From NCBI GenBank assembly GCA_020002185.1, contig CM034539.1:34416932-34480931 (forward strand): a DNA stretch of 64,000 nucleotides, in the 5' to 3' direction. Source of the stretch: Paraescarpia echinospica. Lineage: Eukaryota > Annelida > Polychaeta > Sabellida > Siboglinidae. The position numbers were made by a program, and so were the translations under genes. The notes beneath the pieces are model-generated. The model did no database searches. It worked only from the letters and a program-made list of their open reading frames with translations, and was not told the DNA's origin. Below are positions 27,701-41,500 of this stretch, piece by piece (the first letter of the stretch is position 1; the number at the start of each line of letters is the position of its first letter).

Positions 27701-29813
27701 ATTTTCAAGTGCACTCTTTGCGCGGACGGATCCGTAATGTGGTCTTACCCCAAACTGATGTCCTGCATGTTACAAATCTTCACGAAGGCTATACTGATAT
27801 CACGCTGCACATATAACTAGATTAACCGCAAAGGGGAATGTACGTTACCCTTTCATCTCCGTCACGTAAGTTACAAGAAAATAGTACGTAAGTTATGGGT
27901 GTCAAAACACATTCTCATTTCATGTTTTATCTTGACAAATGCAGTAGTACATTCTGTATTCTCGAAACAAACTTGTCCCATGTCAAAGTGATCGAAGAAA
28001 ATTCACGCATATCACACCAAAACGGTATTTTCAAGTGCACTCTTTGTGCGGACGGATCAGTAATGTGGTCTTACCCCAAATTGATGTCCTGCATGTTACA
28101 AATCTTCACGAAGGCTAGACTGATATCAAGCTACACATATAACTAGATTAACCGCAAAGGGGAATGTATGTTACCCTTTCATCTCCGTCACGTAAGTTAC
28201 AACAAAATAGTACGTAAGTTATGGGTGTGAAAACACATTCTCATTTCATGTTTTATCTTGACAAATGCAGTAGTACATTCAGTATTCTCGAAACAAACTT
28301 GTCCCATGTCAAAGTGATCGAAGAAAATTCACGCATATCACACCAAAACGGTATTTTCAAGTGCACTCTTTGCGCGGACGGATCAGTAATGTGGTCTTAC
28401 CCCAAATTGATGTCTTGCATGTTACAAATCTTCACGAAGGCTAGACTGATATCAAGTTTCACATATAACTAGATTAACCGCAAAGGGGAATGTATGTTAC
28501 CCTTTCATCTCCGTCACGTAAGTTACAAGAAAATAGTACGTAAGTTATGGGTGTGAAAACACATTTTCATTTCATGTTTTATCTTCTCTAATGCAGTAGT
28601 ATATTCAGTATTCTCGAAGCAAACGTGTCCCATGTCAAAGTGATCGAAAAAAATTCACGCATATCACACCAAAACGGTATTTTCAAGTGCACTCTTTGCG
28701 CGGACGGATCCGTAATGTGGTCTTTCCCCAAACTGATGTCATGCATGTTACAAATCTTCACGATGGCTAGACTGATATCAAGCTACACATATAACTAGAT
28801 TAATCGCAATGGGGAATGTATGTTATCCTTTCATCTCCGGCACGTAAGTTACAAGAAAATAGTACGTAAGTTATGGGTGTGAAAACACATTCTCATTTCA
28901 TGTTTTATCGTATCAAATGCAGTAGTACATTCAGTATTCTCGAAACAAACTTGTCCCATATCAAAGTGATTCAAAAAAATTCACGCATATCACACCAAAA
29001 CGGTATTTTCAAGAGCACTCTTTGCGCGGACGGATCCGTAATGTGGTCTTACCCCAAACTGATGTCATGCATGTTACAAATCTTCAAGAAGGCTAGTCTG
29101 ATATCAAGCTACACATATAACTAGATTAACCGCAAAGGGGAATGTATGTTACCCTTTCATCTCCGTCACGTAAGTTACAAGAAAATAGTACGTATGTTAT
29201 GGGTATGAAAACACATTCTCATTTCATGTTTTATCTTGTCTAATGCAGTAGTACATTCAGTATTCTCGAAACAAAGGTGTCCCATGTCAAAGTGATCGAA
29301 AAAAATTATCGCATATCACACCAAAACGGTATTTTCAATTGCACTCTTTGCGCGGACGGATCCGTAATGTGGTCTTACCCCAAATTGATGTCTTGCATGT
29401 TACAAATCTTCACGAAGGCTAGACTGATATCAAGCTACACATATAACTAGATTAACCGCAAAGGGGAATGTATGTTACCCTTTCATCTCCGTCACGTAAG
29501 TTACAAGAAAATAGTACGTATGTTATGGGTATGAAAACACATTCTCATTTCATGTTTTATCTTGTTTAATGCAATAGTACATTCAGTATTCTCGAAACAA
29601 ACGTGTCCCATGTCAAAGCGATCGAAAAAAATTCACGCATATCACAACAAAACGGTATTTTCAAGTGCACTCTTTGCGCGGTCGGATCAGTAATGTGGTC
29701 TTACCCCAAATTGATGTCCTGCATGTTACAAATCTTCACGAAGGTTAGACTGATATCAAGCTACACATATAACTAGATTAACCGCAAAGGGGAATGTATG
29801 TTACCCTTTCATC

Positions 29814-30974
29814 TCCGTCACGTAAGTTACAAGAAAATAGTACGTAAGTTATTGGTGTGAAAACTCATTCCCATTTGATGTTTTATCTTGTTTAATGCAA
29901 TAGTACATTCAGAATTCTCGAAACAAACGTGTCCCATGTCAAAGCGATCGAAAAAAATTCACGCATATCACACCAAAACGGTATTTTCAAGTGCACTCTT
30001 TGCACGGACGGATCAGTAATGTGGTCTTTCCCCAAACAGATGTCATGCATGTTACAAATCTTCACGAAGGCTAGACTGATATCAAGCTACACATATAACT
30101 AGATTAATCGCAAAGGGGAATGTATGTTATCCTTTCATCTCCGTCACGTAAGTTACAAGAAAATAGTACGTAAGTTATGGGTGTGAAAACAAACTGATGT
30201 CATGCATGTTACAAATCTTCACGAAGGCTAGTCTGATATCAAGCTACACATATAGCTAGATTAATCGCAATGGGGAATGTATGTTATCCTTTCATCTCCG
30301 GCACGTAAGTTACAAGAAAATAGTACGTAAGTTGTTGGTGTGAAACTTTATTCCCATTTGATGTTTTATCTTGTTTAATGCAGTAGTACATTCAGTATTC
30401 TCGAAACAAACGTGTCTCATGTCAAAGCGATCGAAAAAAAATCACGCATTTCACAACAAAACGGTATTTTCAAGTGCACTCTTTGCTCGGACGGATCCGT
30501 AATGTGGTCTTACCCCAAACTGATGTCCTGCATGTTACAAATCTTCACGAAGGCTATACTGATGTCAAGCTACACATATAACTAGAATAACCGCAAAGGG
30601 TAATGTACGTTACCCTTTCATCTCCGTCACGTAAGTTACAAGAAAAAAGTACGTAAGTTATGGGTGTGAAAACTCATTCTCATTTCATGTTTTATCTTCT
30701 CTAATGCAGTAGTATATTCAGTATTCTCGAAGCAAACGTGTCCCATGTCAAAGTGATCGAAAACAATTCACGCATATCACACCAAAACGGTATTTTCAAG
30801 TGCACTCTTTGCGCGGACGGATCCGTAATGTGGTCTTTCCCCAAACTGATGTCATGCATGTTACAAATCTTCACGAAGGCTAGACTGATATCAAGCTACA
30901 CATATAACTAAATTAATCGCAATGGGGAATGTATGTTATCCTTTCATCTCCGGCACGTAAGTTACAAGAAAATA
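29814..30974 (+). repeat. Satellite block shared with 17330-18490, copy 2
   Basis: Second copy of the block at 17.33 kb, including the truncated monomer at 30177. The copies differ at a few single bases (for example GTTGTTGG here against GTTATTGG, and CTAAATTAATC against CTAAATCAATC). The shared deletion junction shows common descent by duplication and not two independent deletions. Confidence 0.85.
30177..30333 (+). repeat. Truncated satellite monomer (157 bp), duplicate
   Basis: It has the same junction as the truncated monomer at 17693 and lies exactly 12484 bp downstream, within the shared block. It serves as a marker that the block was copied as a unit. Confidence 0.9.
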
Positions 30975-33199
30975 GTACGTAAGTTATTGGTGTGAAACTT
31001 TATTCCCATTTGATGTTTTATCTTGTTTAATGCAGTAGTACATTCAGTATTCTCGAAACAAACGTGTCTCATGTCAAAGCGATCGAAAAAAAATCACGCA
31101 TTTCACAACAAAACGGTATTTTCAAGTGCACTCTTTGCTCGGACGGATCCGTAATGTGGTCTTACCCCAAATTGATGTCCTGCATGTTACAAATCTTCAC
31201 GAAGGCTATACTGATATCAAGCTACACATATAACTAGATTAACCGCAAAGGGGAATGTATGTTACCCTTTCATCTCCGTCACGTAAGTTACAAGAAAATA
31301 GTACGTAAGTTATGGGTGTGAAAACTCATTCTCATTTCATGTTTTATCTTCTCTAATGCAGTAGTATATTCAGTATTCTCGAAGCAAACGTGTCCCATGT
31401 CAAAGTGATCGAAAAAAATTCACGCATATCACACCAAAACGGTATTTTCAAGTGCACTCTTTGCGCGGACGGATCCGTAATGTGGTCTTTCCCCAAACTG
31501 ATGTCATGCATGTTACAAATCTTCACGAAGGCTAGACTGATATCAAGCTACACATATAACTAGATTAATCGCAATGGGGAATGTATGTTATCCTTTCATC
31601 TCCGGCACGTAAGTTACAAGAAAATAGTACGTAAGTTATGGGTGTGAAACCTCATTCCCATTTGATGTTTTATCTTGTTTAATGCAGTAGTACATTCAGT
31701 ATTCTCGAAACAAACGTGTCTCATGTCAAAGCGATCGAAAAAAAATCACACATATCACAACAAAACGGTATTTTCAAGTGCACTCTTTGCGCGGACGGAT
31801 CCGTAATGTGGTCTTACCCCAAACTGATGTCCTGCATGTTACAAATCTTCACGAAGGCTATGCTGATATCAAGCTACACATATAACTAGATTAACCGCAA
31901 AGGGGAATGTACGTTACCCTTTCATCTCCTTCACGTAAGTTACAAGAAAATAGTACGTAAGTTATGGGTGTGAAAACACATTCTCATTTCATGTTTTATC
32001 GTATCAAATGCAGTAGTACATTCAGTATTCTCGAAACAAACTTGTCCCATGTCAAAGTGATTCAAAAAAATTCACGCATATCACACCAAAACGGTATTGT
32101 CAAGTGCACTCTTTGCGCGGACGGATCCGTAATGTGGTCTTACCCCAAACTGACGTCATGCATGGTACAAATCTTCACGAAGGCTAGACTGATATCAAGC
32201 TACACATATAACTAGATTAACCGCAAAGGGGAATGTATGTTACCCTTTCATCTCCGTCACGTAAGTTACAAGAAAATAGTACGTAAGTTATTGGTGTAAA
32301 AACTCATTCCCATTTGATGTTTTATCTTGTTTAATGCAATAGTACATTCAATATTCTCGAAACAAACGTGTCCCATGTCAAAGCGATCTAAAAAAATTCA
32401 CGCATATCACAACAAAACGGTATTTTCAAGTGCACTCTTTGCGCGGACGGATCCGTAATGTGGTCTTACCCCAAATTGATGTCATGCATGTTACAAATCT
32501 TCACGAAGGCTAGACTGATATCAAGCTACACATATAGCTAGATTAATCGCAATGGGGAATGTATGTTATCCTTTCATCTCCGGTCGTAAGTTACAAGAAA
32601 ATAGTACGTAAGTTATTGGTGTGAAACTTCATTCCCATTTGATGTTTTATCTTGTTTAATGCAGTAGTACATTCAGTATTCTCGAAACAAACGTGTCCCT
32701 TTTCAAAATGAACAAAAAAATTCATGCATATCACACCAAAACGGTATTTTCAAGTGCACTCTTTGCGCGGAGGGATCCGTAATGTGGTCTTACCCTAAAA
32801 TGATGTCCTGCATGTTACAAATCTTCACGAAGGCTATACTGATATCAAGCTACACATATAACTAGATTAACCGCAAAGGGGAATGTATGTTACCCTTTCA
32901 TCTCCGTCACGTAAGTTACAAGAAAATAGTACGTAAGTTATGGGTGTGAAAACACATTCTCATTTCATGTTTTATCTTCTCTAATGCAATAGTATATTCA
33001 GTATTCTCGAAGCAAACGTGTCCCATGTAAAAGTGATCGAAAAAAATTCACGCATATCACACCAAAACGGTATTTTCAAGTGCACTCTTTGCGCGGACGG
33101 ATCCGTAATGTGGTCTTTCCCCAAACTGATGTTATGCATGTTACAAATCTTCACGAAGGCTAGACTGATATCAAGCTACACATATAACTAGATTAATCG

Positions 33200-36132
33200 C
33201 AATGGGGAATGTATGTTATCCTTTCATCTCCGGCACGTAAGTTACAAGAAAATAGTACGTAAGTTATGGGTGTGAAACCTCATTCCCATTTGATGTTTTA
33301 TCTTGTTTAATGCAGTAGTACATTCAGTATTCTCGAAACAAACGTGTCTCATGTCAAAGCGATCGAAAAAAAATCACGCATATCACAACAAAACGGTATT
33401 TTCAAGTGCACTCTTTGCGCGGACGGATCCGTAATGTGGTCTTACCCCAAACTGATGTCCTGCATGTTACAAATCTTCACGAAGGCTATACTGATATCAA
33501 GCTACACATATAACTAGATTAACCGCAAAGGGGAATGTACGTTACCCTTTCATCTCCATCACGTAAGTTACAAGAAAATAGTACGTAAGTTATGGGTGTG
33601 AATACACATTCTCATTTCATGTTTTATCTTCTCTAATGCAGTAGTATATTCAGTATTCTCGAAGCAAACGTGTCCCACGTCAAAGTGATCGAAAAAAATT
33701 CACGCATATCACACCAAAACGGTATTTTCAAGTGCACTCTTTGCGCGGACGGATCCGTAATGTGGTCTTTCCCCAAACTGATGTCATGCATGTTACAAAT
33801 CTTCACGAAGGCTAGACTGATATCAAGCTACACATATAACTAGATTAATCGCAATGGGGAATGTATGTTATCCTTTCATCTCCGGCACGTAATTTACAAG
33901 AAAATAGTACGTAAGTTATGGGTGTGAAACCTCATTCCCATTTGATGTTTTATCTTGTTTAATGCAGTAGTACATTCAGTATTCTCGAAACAAACGTGTC
34001 TCATGTCAAAGCGATCGAAAAAAAATCACGCTTATCACAACAAAACGGTATTTTCAAGTGCACTCTTTGCGCGGACGGATCCGTAATGTGGTCTTACCCC
34101 AAACTGATGTCCTGCATGTTACAAATCTTCACGAAGGCTATACTGATATCAAGCTACACATATAACTAGATTAACCGCAAAGGGGAATGTACGTTACCCT
34201 TTCATCTCCGTCATGTATGTTACAAGAAAATAGTACGTAAGTTATGGGTGTGAAAACACATTCTCATTTCATGTTTTATCGTATCAAATGCAGTAGTACA
34301 TTCAGTATTCTCGAAACAAACGTGTTCCATGTCAAAGCGATCGAAAAAAATTCACGCATATCACACCAAAACGGTATTTTCAAGTGCACTCTTTGCGCGG
34401 ACGGATCCGTAATGTGGTCTTTCCCCAAACAGATGTCATGCATGTTACAAATCTTCACGAAGGCTAGACAGATATCAAGCTACACATATAAATAGATTAG
34501 TCGCAATGGGGAATGTATGTTATCCTTTCATCTCCGTCACGTAAGTTACAAGAAAATAGTACGTAAGTTATGGGTGTGAAAACACATTCTCATTTCATGT
34601 TTTATCGTGTCAAATGCAGTAGTACATTCAGTATTCTCGAAACAAACGTGTCCCTTTTCAAAGTGAACAAAAAAAATTCATGCATATCACACCAAAACGG
34701 TATTTTCAAGTGCACTCTTTGCGCGGACGGATCCGTAATGTGGTCTTTCCCCAAACTGATGTTATGCATGTTACAAATCTTCACGAACGCTAGACTGATA
34801 TCAAGCTACACATATAACTAGATTAATCGCAATGGGGAATGTATGTTATCCTTTCATCTCCGGCACGTAAGTTACAAGAAAATAGTACGTAAGTTATGGG
34901 TGTGAAACCTCATTCCCATTTGATGTTTTATCTTGTTTAATGCAGTAGTACATTCAGTATTCTCGAAACAAACATGTCTCATGTCAAAGCGATCGAAAAA
35001 AAATCACGCATATCACAACAAAACTGTATTTTCAAGTGCACTCTTTGCTCGGACGGATCCGTAATGTGGTCTTACCCCAAACTGATGTCCTGCATGTTAC
35101 AAATCTTCACGAAGGCTATACTGATGTAAAGCTACACATATAACTAGATTAACCGCAAAGGGGAATGTACGTTACCCTTTCATCTCCGTCACGTAAATTA
35201 CAAGAAAAAAGTACGTAAGTTATGGGTGAGAAAACACATTCTCATTTCATGTTTTATCTTCTCTAATGCAGTAGTATATTCAGTATTCTCGAAGCAAACG
35301 TGTCCCACGTCAAAGTGATCGAAAAAAATTCACGCATATCACACCAAAACGGTATTTTCAAGTGCACTCTTTGCGCGGACGGATCCGTAATGTGGTCTTT
35401 CCCCAAACTGATGTCATGCATGTTACAAATCTTCACGAAGGCTAGACTGATATCAAGCTACACATATAACTAGATTAATCGCAATGGGGAATGTATGTTA
35501 TCCTTTCATCTCCGGCACGTAATTTACAAGAAAATAGTACTTAAGTTATGGGTGTGAAACCTCATTCCCATTTGACGTTTTATCTTGTTTAATGCAGTAG
35601 GACATTCAGTATTCTCGAAACAAACGTGTCTCATGTCAAAGCGATCGAACAAAAATCACGCTTATCACAACAAAACGGTATTTTCAAGTGCACTCTTTGC
35701 GCGGACGGATCCGTAATGTGGTCTTACCCCAAACTGATGTCCTGCATGTTACAAATCTTCACGAAGGCTATACTGATATCAAGCTACACATATAACTAGA
35801 TTAACCGCAAAGGGGAATGTACGTTACCCTTTCATCTCCGTCACGTAAGTTACAAGAAAATAGTACGTAAGTTATGGGTGTGAAAACACATTCTCATTTC
35901 ATGTTTTATCGTATCAAATGCAGTAGTACATTCAGTATTCTCGAAACAAACGTGTCCCATGTCAAAGTGATCGAAAACAATTCACGCATATCACACCAAA
36001 ACGGTATTTTCAAGTGCACTCTTTGCGCGGACGGATACGTAATGTGGTCTTACCCCAAACTGATGTCATGCATGTTACAAATCTTCACGAAGGCTAGACT
36101 GATATCAAGCTACACATATAGCTAGATTAATC
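33200..36132 (+). repeat. 9-mer satellite block (2933 bp), copy 1
   Basis: Nine monomers recur at +2933 bp. Shared private variants include TCCCTTTTCAAAGTGAA, AAACATGTCTCATG, TGATGTAAAGC, GGGTGAGAAAACAC and GAACGCTAGACTG. The block is itself related to 22.0-24.2 kb, which has one additional monomer between the CCTTTTCAAAG and TGATGTTATGC parts. Confidence 0.85.
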
Positions 36133-38450
36133 GCAATGGGGAATGTATGTTATCCTTTCATCTCCGGCACGTAAGTTACAAGAAAATAGTACGTAAGTTA
36201 TGGGTGTGAAACCTCATTCCCATTTGATGTTTTATCTTGTTTAATGCAGTAGTACATTCAGTATTCTCGAAACAAACGTGTCTCATGTCAAAGCGATCGA
36301 AAAAAAATCACGCATATCACAACAAAACGGTATTTTCAAGTGCACTCTTTGCGCGGACGGATCCGTAATGTGGTCTTACCCCAAACTGATGTCCTGCATG
36401 TTACAAATCTTCACGAAGGCTATACTGATATCAAGCTACACATATAACTAGATTAACCGCAAAGGGGAATGTACGTTACCCTTTCATCTCCGTCACGTAA
36501 GTTACAAGAAAATAGTACGTAAGTATGGGTGTGAAAACACATTCTCATTTCATGTTTTATCTTCTCTAATGCAGTAGTATATTCAGTATTCTCGAAGCAA
36601 ACGTGTCCCACGTCAAAGTGATCGAAAAAAATTTACGCATATCACACCAAAACGGTATTTTCAAGTGCACTCTTTGCGCGGACGGATCCGTAATGTGGTC
36701 TTTCCCCAAACTGATGTCATGCATGTTACAAATCTTCACGAAGGCTAGACTGATATCAAGCTACACATATAACTAGATTAATCGCAATGGGGAATGTATG
36801 TTATCCTTTCATCTCCGGCACGTAATTTACAAGAAAATAGTACGTAAGTTATGGGTGTGAAACCTCATTCCCATTTGACGTTTTATCTTGTTTAATGCAG
36901 TAGGACATTCAGTATTCTCGAAACAAACGTGTCTCATGTCAAAGCGATCGAACAAAAATCACGCTTATCACAACAAAACGGTATTTTCAAGTGCACTCTT
37001 TGCGCGGACGGATCCGTAATGTGGTCTTACCCCAAACTGATGTCCTGCATGTTACAAATCTTCACGAAGGCTATACTGATATCAAGCTACACATATAACT
37101 AGATTAACCGCAAAGGGGAATGTACGTTACCCTTTCATCTCCGTCACGTAAGTTACAAGAAAATAGTACGTAAGTTATGGGTGTGAAAACACATTCTCAT
37201 TTCATGTTTTATCGTATCAAATGCAGTAGTACATTCAGTATTCTCGAAACAAACGTGTCCCATGTCAAAGCGATCGAAAACAATTCACGCATATCACACC
37301 AAAACGGTATTTTCAAGTGCACTCTTTGCGCGGACGGATCCGTAATGTGGTCTTTCCCCAAACAGATGTCATGCATGTTACAAATCTTCAAGAAGGCTAG
37401 ACTGATATCAAGCTACACATATAACTAGATTAATCGCAATGGGGAATGTATGTTATCCTTTCATCTCCGTCACGTAAGTTACAAGAAAATAGTACGTAAG
37501 TTATGGGTGTGAAAACACATTCTCATTTCATGTTTTATCGTGTCAAATGCAGTAGTACATTCAGTATTCTCGAAACAAACGTGTCCCTTTTCAAAGTGAA
37601 AACAAAAAATTCATGCATATCACACCAAAACGGTATTTTCAAGTGCACTCTTTGCGCGGACGGATCCGTAATGTGGTCTTTCCCCAAACTGATGTTATGC
37701 ATGTTACAAATCTTCACGAACGCTAGACTGATATCAAGCTACACATATAACTAGATTAATCGCAATGGGGAATGTATGTTATCCTTTCATCTCCGGCACG
37801 TAAGTTACAAGAAAATAGTACGTAAGTTATGGGTGTGAAACCTCATTCCCATTTGATGTTTTATCTTGTTTAATGCAGTAGTACATTCAGTATTCTCGAA
37901 ACAAACATGTCTCATGTCAAAGCGATCGAAAAAAAATCACGCATATCACAACAAAACTGTATTTTCAAGTGCACTCTTTGCTCGGACGGATCCGTAATGT
38001 GGTCTTACCCCAAACTGATGTCCTGCATGTTACAAATCTTCACGAAGGCTATACTGATGTAAAGCTACACATATAACTAGATTAACCGCAAAGGGGAATG
38101 TACGTTACCCTTTCATCTCCGTCACGTAAATTACAAGAAAAAAGTACGTAAGTTATGGGTGAGAAAACACATTCTCATTTCATGTTTTATCTTCTCTAAT
38201 GCAGTAGTATATTCAGTATTCTCGAAGCAAACGTGTCCCACGTCAAAGTGATCGAAAAAAATTCACGCATATCACACCAAAACGGTATTTTCAAGTGCAC
38301 TCTTTGCGCGGACGGATCCGTAATGTGGTCTTTCCCCAAACTGATGTCATGCATGTTACAAATCTTCACGAAGGCTAGACTGATATCAAGCTACACATAT
38401 AACTAGATTAATCGCAATGGGGAATGTATGTTATCCTTTCATCTCCGGCA
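36133..38450 (+). repeat. 9-mer satellite block, partial copy 2
   Basis: About 2.3 kb repeats the first seven monomers of the 2933-bp block, with the same rare variants at matching spacing (34244/37177, 34570/37503). Similarity weakens after about 38.45 kb, where GTAAGCTATGGG begins a different subtype. A further inner repeat is visible: TTTGACGTTTTATC with TAGGACATTC occurs at 35571 and 36874, four monomers apart. Confidence 0.82.
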
Positions 38451-38579
38451 CGTAAGTTACAAGAAAATAGTACGTAAGCTATGGGTGTGAAACCTCATTC
38501 CCATTTGATGTTTTATCTTGTTTAATGCAGTAGTACATTCAGTATTCTCGAAACAAACGTGTCTCATGTCAAAGCGATC

Positions 38580-41500
38580 GAAAAAAAATCACGCATATCA
38601 CAACAAAACGGTATTTTCAAGGGCACTCTTTGCGCGGACGGATCCGTAATGTGGTCTTACCCCAAACTGATGTCCTTCATGTAACAAATCTTCACGAAGG
38701 CAATACTGATATCAAGCTACACATATAACTAGATTAACCGCAAAGGGGAATGTACGTTACCCTTTCATCTCCGTCACGTAAGTTACAAGAAAATAGTACG
38801 TAAGTTATAGGTGTGAAAACTCATTCCCATTTGATGTTTTATCTTTTTTAATGCAGTAGTACATTCAGTATTCTCGAAACAAACGTGTCCCATCACAAAG
38901 TGATCGAAAAAAATTAACGCATATCACACCAAAACGGTATTTTGAAGTGCACTCTTTGCGCGGACGGATCAGTAATGTGGTCTTACCCAAATTGATGTCC
39001 TGCATGTTACAAATCTTCACGAAGGTTAGACTGATATCAAGCTACACATATAACTAGATTAACCGCAAAGGGGAATGTATGTTACCCTTTCATCTCCGTC
39101 ACGTAAGTTACAAGAAAATAGTACGTAATTTATAGGTGTGAAAACTCATTCCCATTTGATGTTTTATCTTGTCTAATGCAGTAGTACATTCAGTATTCTC
39201 GAAACAAACGTGTCCCATCAGAAAGTGATCGAAAAAAATTCACGCATATCACACCAAAACGGTATTTTCAAGTGCACTCTTTGCGCGGACGGATCCGTAA
39301 TGTGGTCTTTCCCCAAACTGATGTCATGCATGTTACTAATCTTCACGATGGCTAGACTGATATCAAGCTACACATATAACTAGATTAATCGCAATGGGGT
39401 ATGTATGTTATCCTTTCATCTCCGTCACGTAAGTTACAAGAAAATAGTACGTAAGTTATAGGTGTGAAAACTCATTCCCATTTGATGTTTTATCTTGTCT
39501 AATGCAGTAGTACATTCAGTATTCTCAAAACAAACGTGTCCCTTTTGAAAGTGATCGAAATAAAATCACGCATATCACACCAAAACGGTAATTTGAAGTG
39601 CACTCTTTGCGCGGACGGATCCGTATTGTGGTCTTACCCTAAAACTGGTGTCCTGCATGTTACAAATCTTCACGAAGGCTATACTGATATCAAGCTACAC
39701 ATATAACTAGATTAACCGCAAAGGGGATGTATGTTACCCTTTCATCTCCGTCACGTAAGTTACAACAAAATAGCACGTAAGTTATGGGTGTGAAAACTCA
39801 TTGTCATTTCATATTTTATCTTGTCTAATGGAGTAGTACATTCAGTATTCTCGAAACAAACGTGTCCCATGTCAAAGTGATCAAAAAAATTCACACATAT
39901 TACTCCAAAACGGTATTTTCAAGTGCACTCTTTGCGCGGACGGATCCGTAATGTGGTCTTACCCCAAAAATGAGGTCCTCCATGTTACAAATCTTCACGA
40001 AGGCTAGACTGATATCAACCTACACATGTAACTAGATTAACCGCAAAGGGGAATGAATGTTACCCTTTCATCTCCGGCACGTAAGTTACAAGAAAATAGT
40101 ACGTAAGTTATGGGTGTGAAAACTCATTCCCATTTGATATTTTATCTCGTTTAATGCAGTAGTACATTCAGTATTCTCAAAACAAACGTGTCCATTGTCA
40201 AAGTGATCGAATAAAAATCACGCATATCACACCAAAACTGTATTTTCAAATGCACACTTTGCGCGGACGGATCCGTATTGTGGTCTTACCCTAAAACTGA
40301 TGTCCTGCATGTTACAAATCTTCACGAAGGCTATACTGATATCAAGCTACACATATAACTAGATTAACCGCAAAGGGGATTGTATGTTACCCTTTCATCT
40401 CCGTCACGTAAGTTACAAGAAAATAGCACGTAAGTTATGGGTGTGAAAACTCATTGTCATTTCATGTTTTATCTTGTCTAATGGAGTAGTACATTCAGTA
40501 TTCTCGAAACAAACGTGTCCCATGTCAAAGTGATCAAAAAAATTCACGCATATTACACCAAAACGGTATTTTCAAGTGCACTCTTTGCGCGGACGGATCC
40601 GTAATGTGGTCTCACCCCAAAAATGATGTCCTGCATGTTACAAATCTTCACGAAGGCTAGACTGATATCAAGCTACACATGTAATTAGATTAACCGCAAA
40701 GGGGAATGGATGTTACCCTTTCATCTCAGTCACGTAAGTTACAAGAAAATAGTACATAAGTTATGGGTGTGAAAACTCATTGTCATTTCAAATTTTATCT
40801 TGTCTAATGGAGAAGTACATTCAGTATTCTCGAAACAAACGTGTCCTATGTCAAAGTGATCGAAAAAATTCACGCATATCACACCAAAACGGTATTTTCA
40901 AGTGCACTCTTTGCGCGGACGGATCCGTAATGTGGCCTTACCCTAAAACTGATGTCCTGCATGTTACAAATCTTCACGAAGGCTATACTGATATCAAGCT
41001 ACACATATAACTAGATTAACCGCAATGGGGAATTAATGTCACCCTTTCATCTCCGTCACGTAAGTTACAAGAAAAAAGTACGTAAGTTATGGGTGTGAAA
41101 ACTCATTCCTATTTGATGTTTTATCTTGTCTAATGCAGTAGTACATTCAGTATTCTCGAAACAAACGTGTCCCTTGTCAAAGTGAACGAAAAAAATTCAC
41201 GCATATCACACCAAAACGGTATTTTCAAGTGCACTCTTTGCGCGGACGGATCCGTATTGTGGTCTTACCCTAAAACTGATGTCCTGCATGTTAAAAATCT
41301 TCACGAAGGCTATACTGATATCAAGCTACACATATAACTAGATTAACCGCAAAGGGGAATGTATGTTACCCTTTCATCTCCGTCACGTAAGTTACAAGAA
41401 AATAGCACGTAAGTTATGGGTGTGAAAACTCATTGTCATTTCATGTTTTTTCTTGTCTAATGGAGTAGTACATTCAGTATTCTCGAAACAAACGTGTCCC

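Larger units (their letters stand above)
6284..38580 (+). repeat. Central satellite zone with A-F higher-order repeat
   Basis: About 99 monomers falling into recurring subtypes. A: TCTTCTCTAATGCAGTAG, CTCGAAGCAAACG, CTTTCCCC. B: GTGAAACCTCATTCCC, TCTCATGTCAAAGCG, ending in TGTACGTTACCC. C: ATCGTATCAAATGCAG, often AAACTTGTCCC, with a long open frame. D: TTATTGGTGT, AATGCAATAG. E: CTAATGGAGTAG, GATCGAACAAAATTC, GGATACG. F: GTGAAACTTCATTCC, ATTTCACAA, TTTGCTCGG. The usual succession is A-B-C-D-E-F, with skipped or repeated members, as expected from unequal exchange of whole monomers. No gene is supported. Confidence 0.85.
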
